Below, one piece after another: positions 52,392 through 62,296 of a DNA stretch of 64,000 nucleotides. The translations under genes and the position numbers were made by a program. How positions within the stretch are numbered: the stretch's first letter is position 1; each line of letters starts with the position of its first letter. This DNA comes from CAJMNU01 sp905214855 (GTDB lineage Bacteria > Bacillota > Clostridia > Lachnospirales > Lachnospiraceae). The notes under the pieces are model-generated. The model did no database searches, had not been told where the DNA came from, and was given only the letters and a program-made list of their open reading frames with translations. Location of the stretch: positions 49,897 through 113,896 of the forward strand of contig CALADM010000031.1 in assembly GCA_937890595.1 (NCBI GenBank), given 5' to 3'.

Positions 52392-53750
52392 CTACAGGTT
52401 TCTCACACATTCTTTAAAGATACGACCACGCTCTTCATAATTGGCAAACATCCCCCAGCTTGCACATGCTGGAGAAAGCAGGACACAATCCCCCATGTTC
52501 GCATAAGAAGCACAGACCTGTACTGCCTCTTTCATATCCTCAGCGTACATAATATCTGTAAATCCATGTTTCTGTGCGCACTCAGCGATCTTGTCACGAG
52601 TCTGACCGATCAAAACCAAATATTTTACTTTTCCATGGAAAGATTCGATCCACTCATCATATTGTGCATGTTTGTCATATCCGCCTGCGATCAGCAGTGT
52701 AGGTGCAGGCATCGCCTCAATGGCACGGATCGCCGCATCTGGATTCGTTCCCTTGGAATCATTGTAATATCTTACTCCAGTTCTCTCCAAGACAAATTCA
52801 ATCCTATGCTCTACAGCCTTAAATTCCTTCACTGTCTTCTGGATCTTCTCCATAGGAACTCCCATCTCAACAGCAATAGCAATCGCTGCCATCACATTCT
52901 CATAATTATGACTTCCGATCAATTGAAGATCATGGATGTTCACCACATGAGTCTCTCTCTGATTTTTCCTCAGGATGATCTCATCTCCATCCATATACAC
53001 ACCTTCATCCAGCTTTTCTTTACGGCTAAAGAAAACAACCTTTGCTTTTGGTTTCTTCTCTGGATCTTTTCCAAACTCACGTAAAAGAGAATCATCATAA
53101 TTTAAAACACAGGAATCTTCTTCTGTCTGGTTTTTGGAAATACTCTCCTTCACTTCTGTATAACATTCAAACGTACCATGACGATCCAAATGATCTGGAG
53201 TGATATTTAGAACAGCTGACACATTCGGTCTAAAATCAGAAATTGTCTCCAGCTGGAAACTGGAAATCTCTGCTACTGTCACAGTCTTATCTGTCGTATC
53301 CATTGCAATCTCTGTGTATGGATTTCCAATATTACCTACCACATAGACATCTTCAAACTGACTCTTCATGATTTCTCCAACCAGAGCAGTTGTCGTTGTT
53401 TTTCCATTCGTTCCTGTGATCGCTGCCAGCTTTCCCTTTGCACACTGATATGCCAGCTGGATCTCACTCCAGATTGGAATACCGGCATTGTCAACCACTT
53501 CCACAAATGGTGCTGTCAGAGGGATTCCCGGACTGATAATGCAAAGTTCCACCCCCATAAGATCTGTTTTCTTTAATTCTCCCAATACAACAGTTACATG
53601 GGATGCATCTTCAAATTTTTCTTTGATCACATCCTCAGAGAGCATAGCATTTCCATCGTATAAAACTACGTCTCCTCCTTTTCTTAAGAGCAGCTTTGCA
53701 GCAGCAATCCCGCTCAGCCCTGTTCCTGCCACCAAAACTTTCTGGCTCAT
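52392..53750 (-). CDS. murD: UDP-N-acetylmuramoylalanine-D-glutamate ligase
   Basis: 452 aa from ATG 53750 (AGGAGG site; frame open to 53789, overlapping mraY). VAGTGLSGIAAAKLL at the N terminus, ATP loop AITGTNGKTTTTALV and HRIEFVLERTGVRYYNDSKGTNPDA. Adds D-Glu to UDP-MurNAc-Ala. Confidence 0.95.
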   Translation of the reverse strand: MSQKVLVAGTGLSGIAAAKLLLRKGGDVVLYDGNAMLSEDVIKEKFEDASHVTVVLGELKKTDLMGVELCIISPGIPLTAPFVEVVDNAGIPIWSEIQLAYQCAKGKLAAITGTNGKTTTTALVGEIMKSQFEDVYVVGNIGNPYTEIAMDTTDKTVTVAEISSFQLETISDFRPNVSAVLNITPDHLDRHGTFECYTEVKESISKNQTEEDSCVLNYDDSLLREFGKDPEKKPKAKVVFFSRKEKLDEGVYMDGDEIILRKNQRETHVVNIHDLQLIGSHNYENVMAAIAIAVEMGVPMEKIQKTVKEFKAVEHRIEFVLERTGVRYYNDSKGTNPDAAIRAIEAMPAPTLLIAGGYDKHAQYDEWIESFHGKVKYLVLIGQTRDKIAECAQKHGFTDIMYAEDMKEAVQVCASYANMGDCVLLSPACASWGMFANYEERGRIFKECVRNL

Positions 53751-53761
53751 ATCTAAACCTC

Positions 53762-54730
53762 CTATAATCCTAAGTATGCTATCAGACAAAGTATAGCGGT
53801 TGCAATAGAAAATACTGCAACAACCCTTGTTTCAGACCAACCACACAATTCAAAATGATGATGGATCGGTGCCATTTTAAAGAATCTTTTTCCCTTGGTA
53901 CACTTAAAATATGTTACCTGGATCATAACAGATAAAACCTCTGCCAGATAGATCAGACCTACAATAGCTATAAAAACAGGCATCTGCATCATAAACGCCG
54001 CAGATGCAACGAATCCGCCCAACGCCAAAGAACCGGTATCTCCCATAAACACTTTCGCCGGATACACATTAAATAAAAGAAATCCCAATAAACTTCCAAC
54101 AACTGCTCCTGTGATCGGGCTGATTCCTGTATTTTCTCCTACCGCAACTACTGTAAAAAATGTAGCAACCAAAATGGTAACACTGGTACAAAGTCCGTCC
54201 AGCCCATCTGTAAAGTTCACGCCATTATCCGTTCCCAATACAATAAAAAACAATGCTGGAATAAAAAGGAACTTCAGATCCAAAAAACATCCATTCTCAA
54301 ATCCACCAGTAAATGGAATCAACATTCTGGTATCTACATCCTTTGATGTCATCAGATATGCTGCAAAAATACCAGTAACTATAAACTGTCCCAACAGTTT
54401 CTGCTTTGGATTCAATCCCTCTGAACGCTTCATCACGATTTTAATATAGTCATCCAAAAATCCAATAATTCCAAATCCTACTGTCACAAAAAGGACTGGA
54501 ATGATCTTTGGGTAATCCTTCACATAAAAAAGAGACGTAATAATAATACTGGTGAGAATAACCAAACCGCCCATTGTTGGTGTTCCCTGTTTTTTCAGAT
54601 GAGCTTGCGGACCATCTTCTCTCACCTGCTGCCCAAACTTGAGTTTATGCAGAAAAGGAATCACAACTGGACACAATGCCGCACTGATCGCAAATGCGAT
54701 AATTACTGCTAAAATCGTTTCATTAATCAT
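53762..54730 (-). CDS. mraY: Phospho-N-acetylmuramoyl-pentapeptide transferase
   Basis: 322 aa, ten TM helices. GTPTMGGLVIL, FLDDYIKI (the Asp-Asp motif), NFTDGLDGL and APIHHHFELCGWSE (His cluster) are present. Transfers MurNAc-pentapeptide to undecaprenyl phosphate to form lipid I. Confidence 0.96.
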   Translation of the reverse strand: MINETILAVIIAFAISAALCPVVIPFLHKLKFGQQVREDGPQAHLKKQGTPTMGGLVILTSIIITSLFYVKDYPKIIPVLFVTVGFGIIGFLDDYIKIVMKRSEGLNPKQKLLGQFIVTGIFAAYLMTSKDVDTRMLIPFTGGFENGCFLDLKFLFIPALFFIVLGTDNGVNFTDGLDGLCTSVTILVATFFTVVAVGENTGISPITGAVVGSLLGFLLFNVYPAKVFMGDTGSLALGGFVASAAFMMQMPVFIAIVGLIYLAEVLSVMIQVTYFKCTKGKRFFKMAPIHHHFELCGWSETRVVAVFSIATAILCLIAYLGL

Positions 54731-54795
54731 AAGTCACCTCAAACTCTTATGTAATTTTCTTATGTGTTTTAGTATAACTCTTTTTACTGGAATCA

Positions 54796-56571
54796 TCAAC
54801 TGCTTTCTTGTCCCCCTATAATTCCCAAATATGGCAGAACTGTTTCAAACAGACGACCGATCACAGGGGCTGCGATAGTACCTCCATAATAAATTCCCTG
54901 TGGCTCATCAATGGTGATCAACGCCATCACCTGAGGGGCATCTGCTGGTGCAAATCCCAAAAAAGAAGAAATATATTTTTTGAGGCTGCGGGGCAATTTT
55001 TCAGATGTTGCTGTCTTTCCTCCAATCCGATATCCCTCAATTTTTGCCTGTTTTCCACTTCCGTTAGAAACAACCTGCTCTAATATATAACGCATCGTTT
55101 CACTTGTCTTTTCTGAAACAATCCCCTTTTTCACAGGATAATCAAACTCTCTGACCCAGTCCCCATCCTTTGTTTGTGCCTTTACTGCAAAATGTGGTGT
55201 CACACGGTTTCCTCCATTCACAATAGACGCTACTGTTGTGATCAGCTGAATTGGTGTAATCTGAAAAGATTGCCCAAAAGATACTGTCGCAAGCTCTACC
55301 AGTCCCATATTTTCTTTTTTATGCATGATCGTTCCTGCCTCCCCCGGCAGATCGATCCCTGTCTTTTCCATCAAACCAAACTGCTTAAAATAATGTACAT
55401 AACGGTCTATCCCCAAACGCTGCCCTACATCAATAAAAACTGGATTACAGGAATTCATTGCTCCCTGTAAAAAAGTCTCTCCTCCATGCCCGCCTACTTT
55501 ATGGCATCGAATTTTTCTGTCTTCTACCACACGAAATCCAGGGCAGGAAAATGTATCCTGTAAAGTGACAACTCCCGCCTCCAATCCTGCAGCAGCCGTA
55601 ATGATTTTAAATGTCGAGCCAGGTTCATAGGTGTCATTGATACAGCGATTTCGCCACATCCTGTTTAATTCATCCTGACTGAGACTTAGCGAATCCTCTC
55701 CACCCACCAAGGAATCTTCCTCTTTTTCTATCTCCCCCCATATGACATCCTTATTTGAGAAAAAGGGGCGATTCAGATGAAATTCTGGCGCATTGACCAT
55801 TGCCAAAATCTCTCCATTCTGAGGATTCATAACAATGATTGAAACCTCCTTTGCTCCCTTCTCCTCCATCACTTGATATGCAGCCTGCTCTGCATATTTT
55901 TGAATGTTGATATCTAAACTCAAATATAGATCTTTTCCAGCTACAGGTTCTATTCTTCCCTCAGCCGCATTCTCCACCTCCACTCCAGCAGCATCTGTCT
56001 GTGTCAAAATCTTTCCATCTGTTCCTTTCAAATATTTTTCATACATCACTTCCAGACCTATAATCCCCTGATTGTCTCCTCCTGTAAATCCCAAAACCTT
56101 GGAGGCAAGTGTATCATATGGATAGTATCTCTTATAATCCTCATCCACTTTCACTCCATCAAGTTTATACGCACGGATCATATCTCCCTTTTCCTTTTCC
56201 ACATTTGTCTTTATAATCTCTCTGGAAGAATATTTTTCTACTTTTTTTCTGACTGTCTCCTTCTCTAGCCCTAACTCCTCACATAACACCTGGATCACCG
56301 TTTCCGAGTCTTCAATCTGGTTATGAATCACTGAAACAGTACATACTGTCTTATTTGCTGCCAGTCTGACACCTGTCGCATCATAAATATTTCCTCTTGC
56401 GGCTTTTATACTGCGTTCCCTCTCATGCAGTTCTTGCGCCAGCGCAGTGTAATACTCTGACTCGTTCACCATAAGATAAAACAGCCGTCCCATGAGCCCT
56501 GCCACCATCAAAGATGACATTGCACAAAAGACGGCTATTTTCTTTCTATGTGTGGTTCTTATCTGGTCCAT
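54796..56571 (-). CDS. Class B penicillin-binding protein, SpoVD-like
   Basis: 591 aa from ATG 56571 (AGAGG upstream; frame open to 56622). TM about 12-32, PBP dimer domain, transpeptidase with YEPGSTFKIIT (SxxK), NSCNP (SxN) and GGKTATSEKLP, where KTG is KTA. The C-terminal PASTA domain of some SpoVD proteins is not present. Second of two class B PBPs in the cluster; probably the septal or sporulation partner of the SEDS protein. Confidence 0.88.
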   Translation of the reverse strand: MDQIRTTHRKKIAVFCAMSSLMVAGLMGRLFYLMVNESEYYTALAQELHERERSIKAARGNIYDATGVRLAANKTVCTVSVIHNQIEDSETVIQVLCEELGLEKETVRKKVEKYSSREIIKTNVEKEKGDMIRAYKLDGVKVDEDYKRYYPYDTLASKVLGFTGGDNQGIIGLEVMYEKYLKGTDGKILTQTDAAGVEVENAAEGRIEPVAGKDLYLSLDINIQKYAEQAAYQVMEEKGAKEVSIIVMNPQNGEILAMVNAPEFHLNRPFFSNKDVIWGEIEKEEDSLVGGEDSLSLSQDELNRMWRNRCINDTYEPGSTFKIITAAAGLEAGVVTLQDTFSCPGFRVVEDRKIRCHKVGGHGGETFLQGAMNSCNPVFIDVGQRLGIDRYVHYFKQFGLMEKTGIDLPGEAGTIMHKKENMGLVELATVSFGQSFQITPIQLITTVASIVNGGNRVTPHFAVKAQTKDGDWVREFDYPVKKGIVSEKTSETMRYILEQVVSNGSGKQAKIEGYRIGGKTATSEKLPRSLKKYISSFLGFAPADAPQVMALITIDEPQGIYYGGTIAAPVIGRLFETVLPYLGIIGGQESS

Positions 56572-56660
56572 TCCTGTCCTCTGGCTGTTGTCCTCCCTAC
56601 AATATATGAACCAAATTTTCATTTATTCATTCAGATCCTTACAAAACCTCTTCTTGATGA

Positions 56661-58946
56661 TTACTGCGCCTGCGATGGCTGTATTGGTGTTACAGCATCT
56701 GTCTGAGCTGTTGTCTGTTCCAAACTTTCTGTCTGCACTCCTGCATCTGTCTGAGCCTGTGTTGTTCTTGATGGATAATCATTTGGATCAATAACAGCGG
56801 GTTCTCTCTCCTGTTCTGCCAAAGTTTCTTCTGCTTTCTCACTCTCTGCCTGAGAAGCAAATGGATTATCCGGAAGCCCCATATCATCATCTTCTCCGAT
56901 CACATGTTCATCCTCTTCTAAAGGAGTTTTGGTTTCCTCAGCAGAAGGAGTTTCTCCCTGTGCCGCAGTCGTCTCCTCTGCCCCTTCCTGAGTCTCTCCC
57001 GTCTGAGTGTCACCAGTTTCTCCTTCTGGTTTAGATGGCGTGATTGGCACAATGTATCCATCATCATTTTCTGGGAAAATATTCATGTACGGAAGAATCT
57101 CAACCATGATCTTTCTGAAGATCTCAGCTGCAAATGTACTGTGTGCCTGATCTTCCACATTTGGCTCATCCACGACCACATACAAAACAATCTGTGGATT
57201 ATCTATTGGAGCAAATCCCAAAAAGGATACAAGATATTTTCTATTTCCTCTTGGCAATTTCTGTGCCGTTCCTGTTTTTCCTCCTAACTGATACCCTTCA
57301 ATCTTAGCGGCTTTTCCAGTACCCTTCTGAGGATCATACACTGTTTTGTATAATGCATCACGAATAAAAGCACTGGTTGACTCAGATACCGTCTCTCTGA
57401 CAGGCAAAGTATCCAGATTTTCTACCACAGCACCTTTACTGTTTAAGATCTGCTTTACAACATGTGGCTCATAATATGTTCCACCATTGATCAAAGATGA
57501 AAAAGCTGCTGCCATCTGCACCATTGTGACATTAAAACTCTGTCCAAAACAATTTGTGGCAAGCTCTACTGGTCCCATCTTATCTTCATAATATCTCAGA
57601 GCGCTAGTATCTGCTTCTCCAGGGAGATCAATTCCTGTCTTCTGCCCAAATCCAAATCGGGTCTGATAGTCTGAAAAAATATGTTTTCCTTCCTGTGCTG
57701 CAATTTGCATCAATACATCATTACAAGAAACCATCAAAGACTCTTTTACTGTCAATGGTCCATGTCCATAACGATTGACACAGCGAATCCTGTGACCTCC
57801 TATCATCTGATATCCATCACAGACATAACTCTCATTTCCAGTAATAATTCCTTCCTCCAAAGCTGCAGCTATCGTAAATGGTTTAATAGGTGATCCTGGT
57901 TCATAACTGTCACTGACACAATAATTTCTCCATAGTGTATTCCATGCTGCGCTCTTCTCTTCGTTTGTCATCGCAGCAACCTCTTCCTGAGTATACATTA
58001 CAGTAAGATCTCTTGGATTATTCAGATCAAATTGTCTATTGCTTGCCATTGCCAAAATCTCTCCATTATTCGGATCCATAGCAATTGCTGCCGTCGTTTT
58101 GCTTCCTGTTGTTGTCTGCCACTCATTGATATACTTTTCCATAATTTTTTGGATATTCACATCCATTGTAGAGACAATCGTATGTCCATTAGAAGCGCTT
58201 TTGATCACTCTTTCCACATTTGACTCTTCATTCAAGTAACCATACTCACGCCCATTGGTCCCTACCAGAGAAGAATTATACTGCTGCTCAATTCCTCCAG
58301 TTCCACTGTCACCATCATGGTTAGAAAATCCAATGATGTTACATCCTAAAGAATTATAGGGATATGTTCTGTGATATTCCTTTTCAAACCAGACACCTTT
58401 CACACGTTTCTGGCTTTCATTAAGGTCTTTTTCTTTTCTAAACGCTGCATTCGTCTCTTTCTCGTATGCTTCAAATGCATCCTTGACATCCTGACTCAAC
58501 ATTCTCTCATAACGGATATAAGGTCGGTCTTTATTCTCACGGATATAGGTACGCATTTCATCTCTGTCATAACCAAACTGGACTGCCAATGCTTCTACAG
58601 ATGGTTCTAAATAATGCTCTTCGTCTGACATGATCTGTTTTGGATCTAAGATCAGATTATAAACGACCTCACTGGTTGCCAGATAAGTACCATTTCTGTC
58701 AATGATATCTCCTCGTCTTGCAGGAATCACTCTGCTATCATAATCTTGTTGAGACAATACTTGTTTCTCATATTTATCTCCGTCTTCATCCACAATACGA
58801 AATAATAGAGCAGTCAATGCAAACAAAGCCAGCGAAATTACAGCTACTGTAATCGCCAGCCTTTCTTGCATTCTCTTTTGAAAAATTCGTTTTTTTCTAA
58901 TTCTTGCTTTTGCAGTTTTCTTTTTAGTGTTCTGGGATGTCCTCAT
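56661..58946 (-). CDS. Class B penicillin-binding protein, FtsI/PBP2B-like
   Basis: 761 aa. Basic cytoplasmic tail, TM about 30-50, dimer domain, transpeptidase with YEPGSPIKPFT (SPIK), VSCND (SxN) and GGKTGTAQKLP (KTG). About 130 extra residues at the C terminus are Glu/Thr/Gln rich and look disordered. The start overlaps ftsL by 23 nt with a weak ribosome site, suggesting coupling. Together with mraZ-rsmH-ftsL it fits the septal PBP. Confidence 0.9.
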   Translation of the reverse strand: MRTSQNTKKKTAKARIRKKRIFQKRMQERLAITVAVISLALFALTALLFRIVDEDGDKYEKQVLSQQDYDSRVIPARRGDIIDRNGTYLATSEVVYNLILDPKQIMSDEEHYLEPSVEALAVQFGYDRDEMRTYIRENKDRPYIRYERMLSQDVKDAFEAYEKETNAAFRKEKDLNESQKRVKGVWFEKEYHRTYPYNSLGCNIIGFSNHDGDSGTGGIEQQYNSSLVGTNGREYGYLNEESNVERVIKSASNGHTIVSTMDVNIQKIMEKYINEWQTTTGSKTTAAIAMDPNNGEILAMASNRQFDLNNPRDLTVMYTQEEVAAMTNEEKSAAWNTLWRNYCVSDSYEPGSPIKPFTIAAALEEGIITGNESYVCDGYQMIGGHRIRCVNRYGHGPLTVKESLMVSCNDVLMQIAAQEGKHIFSDYQTRFGFGQKTGIDLPGEADTSALRYYEDKMGPVELATNCFGQSFNVTMVQMAAAFSSLINGGTYYEPHVVKQILNSKGAVVENLDTLPVRETVSESTSAFIRDALYKTVYDPQKGTGKAAKIEGYQLGGKTGTAQKLPRGNRKYLVSFLGFAPIDNPQIVLYVVVDEPNVEDQAHSTFAAEIFRKIMVEILPYMNIFPENDDGYIVPITPSKPEGETGDTQTGETQEGAEETTAAQGETPSAEETKTPLEEDEHVIGEDDDMGLPDNPFASQAESEKAEETLAEQEREPAVIDPNDYPSRTTQAQTDAGVQTESLEQTTAQTDAVTPIQPSQAQ

Positions 58947-59400
58947 TTTGTCTTACATACTCGCTTTCTGTCCTATGGTACTGAATCACCTGGCTTTTCC
59001 CAGCATACACCATGCCAAGTTCTTCTGTTGCCACTTGATATACATGGTCCAAATCCACATATGTATGAATTCTGGTTCTTAGAGCATCATTGTCCATCTG
59101 GTACTGTTCCAACTGCTGCTCTAACTTCTTAATGTTATTTAAGCGTGCTATCATGGAAGACTGAATATGGATATAATTTGCACAAATAAACAGTGTAAGC
59201 AACACTGCAACAGTCAGCATAGCCACATATGGCAGATCCATATGAAGTGCCTTCTCCTGATTTCTCCTAATATTAGGATTCACATGCCTTCTTACTGTTT
59301 TTTGTGTTTTTCTTACCGGCTGTTCTTTCTGGATCTCTTTGCGTACAGTATTCCCTTCCACATAGAAATATGGATCCCGGTGTCCCTTTCTGTCTGCCAT
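58924..59400 (-). CDS. ftsL: FtsL-like cell division protein
   Basis: 158 aa from ATG 59400 (AGGAGG 11 nt upstream; the GTG at 59412 lies within that site). A long basic N terminus, one TM (about 56-77), and a coiled coil (about 88-108, LNNIKKLEQQLEQYQMDN). Position between rsmH and the PBP identifies it as FtsL, since sequence conservation is low. Confidence 0.85.
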   Translation of the reverse strand: MADRKGHRDPYFYVEGNTVRKEIQKEQPVRKTQKTVRRHVNPNIRRNQEKALHMDLPYVAMLTVAVLLTLFICANYIHIQSSMIARLNNIKKLEQQLEQYQMDNDALRTRIHTYVDLDHVYQVATEELGMVYAGKSQVIQYHRTESEYVRQNEDIPEH

Positions 59401-59415
59401 TTCTAGCCACACCTC

Positions 59416-60354
59416 CTAATTCTTTTCAAATACCCTCAATTTTGCACTCTTAGAACGAGAATTCTGCAAAATTTCCTCCTCCGAAGGTAAAATTGGTTTT
59501 CTTGTGATTACTTTTCCTTTGCTCTTCTTTCCACACACACAAACCGGAAATTCCGGTGGACATGTACATGGATTTTCGTTGATCCTGAACCTTGTCTTTA
59601 CAATCCTGTCTTCCAAAGAATGGAATGTAATAATAGAAAGTCTTCCTCCAGGATTTAAAAGAGAGATCATAGTATCAATGGATTCGTTCAATACATCCAA
59701 TTCATGATTTAGCTCAATCCGAATAGCCTGATATGTCCTCTTGGAAGGATGTCCTCCTGTTGCTCTTACTTTTGCAGGGATTGCTGCTTTTATGATCTCA
59801 TTCAACTGTCCCGTTGTCCTGATCGGCTCTTTTTCTCTTGCTCTTACAATATGTTTTGCTATATTCTTGGCAAATCGGTCTTCTCCATAATCACGAATGA
59901 TACGGTAAAGCTCCTGTTCACTGTAGGTATTGATCAGATCTGCTGCTGTCATAGGATTTCTTCTATCCATTCTCATATCCAGCTCTGCATCCTCTTCACG
60001 ATATGTAAATCCTCTCTCTGCTGTATCTAACTGGTAAGATGACACTCCTAAATCCAGATAAATACCATCTACTTTCTCAATTCCCAGATCATCAAGAACT
60101 TCCTGTATATTCCTGTAATTACTTCTCACAATTGTAACTTTGGATGCAAATGGCTCCAATCGTTTACCTGCTGCCTTGATCGCATCTTCGTCCTGATCGA
60201 TCCCGATCAGTCTGCCTGTATCTGAAAGTCGTGACACCACTTCAAATGCATGTCCTCCTCCTCCCAGAGTTCCATCTACATAAATACCATCCGGCTTAAT
60301 GCACAGACTGTCAATTGTCTCATCTAATAATACTGATTTGTGTACAAATGTCAT
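59416..60354 (-). CDS. rsmH: 16S rRNA (cytosine-1402-N4)-methyltransferase
   Basis: 312 aa. DGTLGGGGHAFEVV is the SAM-binding loop, GIYLDLGVSSYQLD and ERGFTYREEDAELDMRM are the family signatures. The ATG overlaps the mraZ stop (ATGA). Methylates C1402 of 16S rRNA. Former name mraW. Confidence 0.96.
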   Translation of the reverse strand: MTFVHKSVLLDETIDSLCIKPDGIYVDGTLGGGGHAFEVVSRLSDTGRLIGIDQDEDAIKAAGKRLEPFASKVTIVRSNYRNIQEVLDDLGIEKVDGIYLDLGVSSYQLDTAERGFTYREEDAELDMRMDRRNPMTAADLINTYSEQELYRIIRDYGEDRFAKNIAKHIVRAREKEPIRTTGQLNEIIKAAIPAKVRATGGHPSKRTYQAIRIELNHELDVLNESIDTMISLLNPGGRLSIITFHSLEDRIVKTRFRINENPCTCPPEFPVCVCGKKSKGKVITRKPILPSEEEILQNSRSKSAKLRVFEKN

Positions 60355-60776
60355 ATTCCCAGACCTTCCATCTTATTCGCAATTTCATTTATATCATCAT
60401 ACTCATTTTCGTTGGTCCAGGTTTCACTGTTCCAAATCTCAATACGGCTTCCAACACCAGCAAGAACTACATCCTTTTCAAGATGAGCAAAACGCCTTAA
60501 TGTCTCCGGCAAAAGAATTCTCCCCTGCCTATCTATCTCACAGGCAACCGCTCCTGCCAAAAAGAATCTATTTAGTTTTCTGGCATTTGGATTGGTGAGT
60601 GGTAATGCACAAAGTTTTTGTCTTAACTTCTCCCATTCCATCATATCATAAAGAAACAGACAGCCATCCAAGCCTTTCGTCACTACAAAATATTCTCCAA
60701 GCTGTTCCCTGAATTTGGAAGGTATAATCAAACGCCCTTTTACATCAATTGTATGACTATACTCCCCCACAAACAT
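60351..60776 (-). CDS. mraZ: Transcriptional regulator MraZ
   Basis: 141 aa, two AbrB-like/MraZ domains: MFVGEYSHTIDVKGRLIIP and EIDRQGRILLPETLRRFAHLEKDVVLAGVG. First gene of the dcw cluster; represses or tunes it via TGG repeats in its own leader, which are found at 60804-60840. Confidence 0.96.
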   Translation of the reverse strand: MFVGEYSHTIDVKGRLIIPSKFREQLGEYFVVTKGLDGCLFLYDMMEWEKLRQKLCALPLTNPNARKLNRFFLAGAVACEIDRQGRILLPETLRRFAHLEKDVVLAGVGSRIEIWNSETWTNENEYDDINEIANKMEGLGI

Positions 60777-60803
60777 ATGTAATCACCTGCTCTATACACT
60801 GGA

Positions 60804-60840
60804 TGCCACTGCCGCCCACTTTACTCCATTTTTCACCACT
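60804..60840 (-). promoter_or_regulatory. MraZ operator: four TGG repeats with 10-bp phasing
   Basis: On plus, CCA at 60806, 60816, 60826 and 60836, each 10 bp apart (minus strand TGG). This matches the known MraZ box of TGGN repeats separated by about 5 nt. It lies in the 5' UTR, downstream of the -10 box at 60865-60870. Confidence 0.8.
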
Positions 60841-60864
60841 CGAAATTTTCAACTTTCCATTATT

Positions 60865-60893
60865 ATTTTAGTACATTGTTCAGAAATTGGCAA
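60865..60893 (-). promoter_or_regulatory. Promoter of mraZ/dcw cluster
   Basis: Minus-strand -35 TTGCCA (60893-60888), 17 nt spacer, -10 TAAAAT (60870-60865). About 90 nt upstream of mraZ. Confidence 0.7.
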
Positions 60894-61136
60894 GTTTTTT
60901 TTCTATATTTTGTAAGAAATCTATCGTCAGGAAACAACAAATTGTGACATTTTGTAGAAGAATGTTGGAAAAAGGAATGAAAAAGGACTATTTTATTAAG
61001 GTTTTCCCCTATATAAAACAGCCCCCTATATTCTATCCTACTATTTATTACTCTTTTGTTAAACTTTTCACTGCTTAGAGATGACTAGAATCTGATCTTC
61101 TTTCACTATGGAAAGCAACAATACTGCAATCAAAAC
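60894..61136. other. Intergenic region between the mraZ promoter and ychF
   Basis: About 240 nt, T/A-rich. I see no ORF with a ribosome site, no clear stem-loop and no ychF terminator. Confidence 0.4.
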
Positions 61137-62234
61137 TTATACATTAAAACGGAATAATACTACGTCTCCGTCTTTCATAACATATTCCTTACCTTCCAGA
61201 CGAACCAGTCCCTTCTCTTTTGCTGCTGTATAACTCTTACAGTCTAAAAGATCCTGATAATTCACAACCTCAGCACGGATAAATCCCCTCTCAAAATCAG
61301 AATGGATCTTTCCAGCTGCCTGCGGTGCTTTTGTTCCAACTTTGATCGTCCAAGCACGAGTTTCTTTTTCTCCTGCTGTCAGATAACTGATCAGACCAAG
61401 CAAACGATAACTTGCTGCAATCAATTTGTCCAGACCAGATTCAGAAAGTCCCAGATCCTCCAAAAACATCTTTTTCTCATCATCATCCAGTTCTGCAATT
61501 TCCTGCTCGATCTGAGCGCAGATCACAAACACTTCACTTCCATTTTCTTTTGCAAATTCACGCACCTTTGCAACATAGGTATTAGAAACTCCATCATCTG
61601 CAACATCATCTTCCGATACATTCGCAGCAAAAATCACCGGTTTCCAAGTCAGAAGATTTAAAGAAGCGATCAATGCCTCCTCGTCCTCATCTTCACATGC
61701 AAAACTTTTTGCAAGTTTTCCCTCTTCCAAATGTGCCTGAAGACGCTTTAAAATTGCCACTTCTTTGGCAAGTGCTTTGTCGTTGCATGCAGCACGGGCA
61801 GATTTGGAGATTCTTCTCTCCAAAATCTCCATATCAGAAAAAATCAACTCTAAATTAATGGTTTCAATATCACGCAATGGATCTACACTTCCATCCACAT
61901 GGATCACATTGGAATCCTCAAAACAGCGAACAACATGTACTATTGCATCTACTTCACGAATATTAGATAAGAACTGGTTTCCAAGACCTTCTCCCTTAGA
62001 AGCCCCCTTTACCAGACCTGCAATATCCACAAATTCAATCACTGCAGGAGTAATTTTTTCAGAATCATACAAAGCTGCCAATTGTGCTAAACGTTCGTCT
62101 GGAACAGGAACAATACCAACATTTGGATCAATTGTACAAAATGGATAATTGGCAGATTCTGCACCAGCCTTTGTCAAAGAATTAAAAAGAGTACTTTTAC
62201 CAACATTTGGCAATCCTACGATTCCTAGTTTCAT
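61137..62234 (-). CDS. ychF: Redox-regulated ATPase/GTPase YchF
   Basis: 365 aa, Obg-family. G1 GLPNVGKSTLFNSL, G2/G3 IDPNVGIVPVPDERL and FVDIAGLVKGASKGEGLGNQFL, NVSEDD-type G4 (ATP-preferring in YchF) and C-terminal TGS domain. Acts on ribosomes and stress response. A 9-bp hairpin (62252-62280) lies in its leader. Confidence 0.96.
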   Translation of the reverse strand: MKLGIVGLPNVGKSTLFNSLTKAGAESANYPFCTIDPNVGIVPVPDERLAQLAALYDSEKITPAVIEFVDIAGLVKGASKGEGLGNQFLSNIREVDAIVHVVRCFEDSNVIHVDGSVDPLRDIETINLELIFSDMEILERRISKSARAACNDKALAKEVAILKRLQAHLEEGKLAKSFACEDEDEEALIASLNLLTWKPVIFAANVSEDDVADDGVSNTYVAKVREFAKENGSEVFVICAQIEQEIAELDDDEKKMFLEDLGLSESGLDKLIAASYRLLGLISYLTAGEKETRAWTIKVGTKAPQAAGKIHSDFERGFIRAEVVNYQDLLDCKSYTAAKEKGLVRLEGKEYVMKDGDVVLFRFNV

Positions 62235-62251
62235 TTTTATCTTTACCTGTC

Positions 62252-62280
62252 CAGAAACCCTGTAATTTTGTGGGTTTCTG
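62252..62280 (-). promoter_or_regulatory. Hairpin in the ychF leader
   Basis: Perfect 9-bp stem CAGAAACCC (62252-62260) with GGGTTTCTG (62272-62280), 11-nt loop, ending about 18 nt before the ychF ATG. A weak ribosome site lies between. No T run, so not a terminator. Confidence 0.55.
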
Positions 62281-62296
62281 CCTTTCCTTAAATTTC

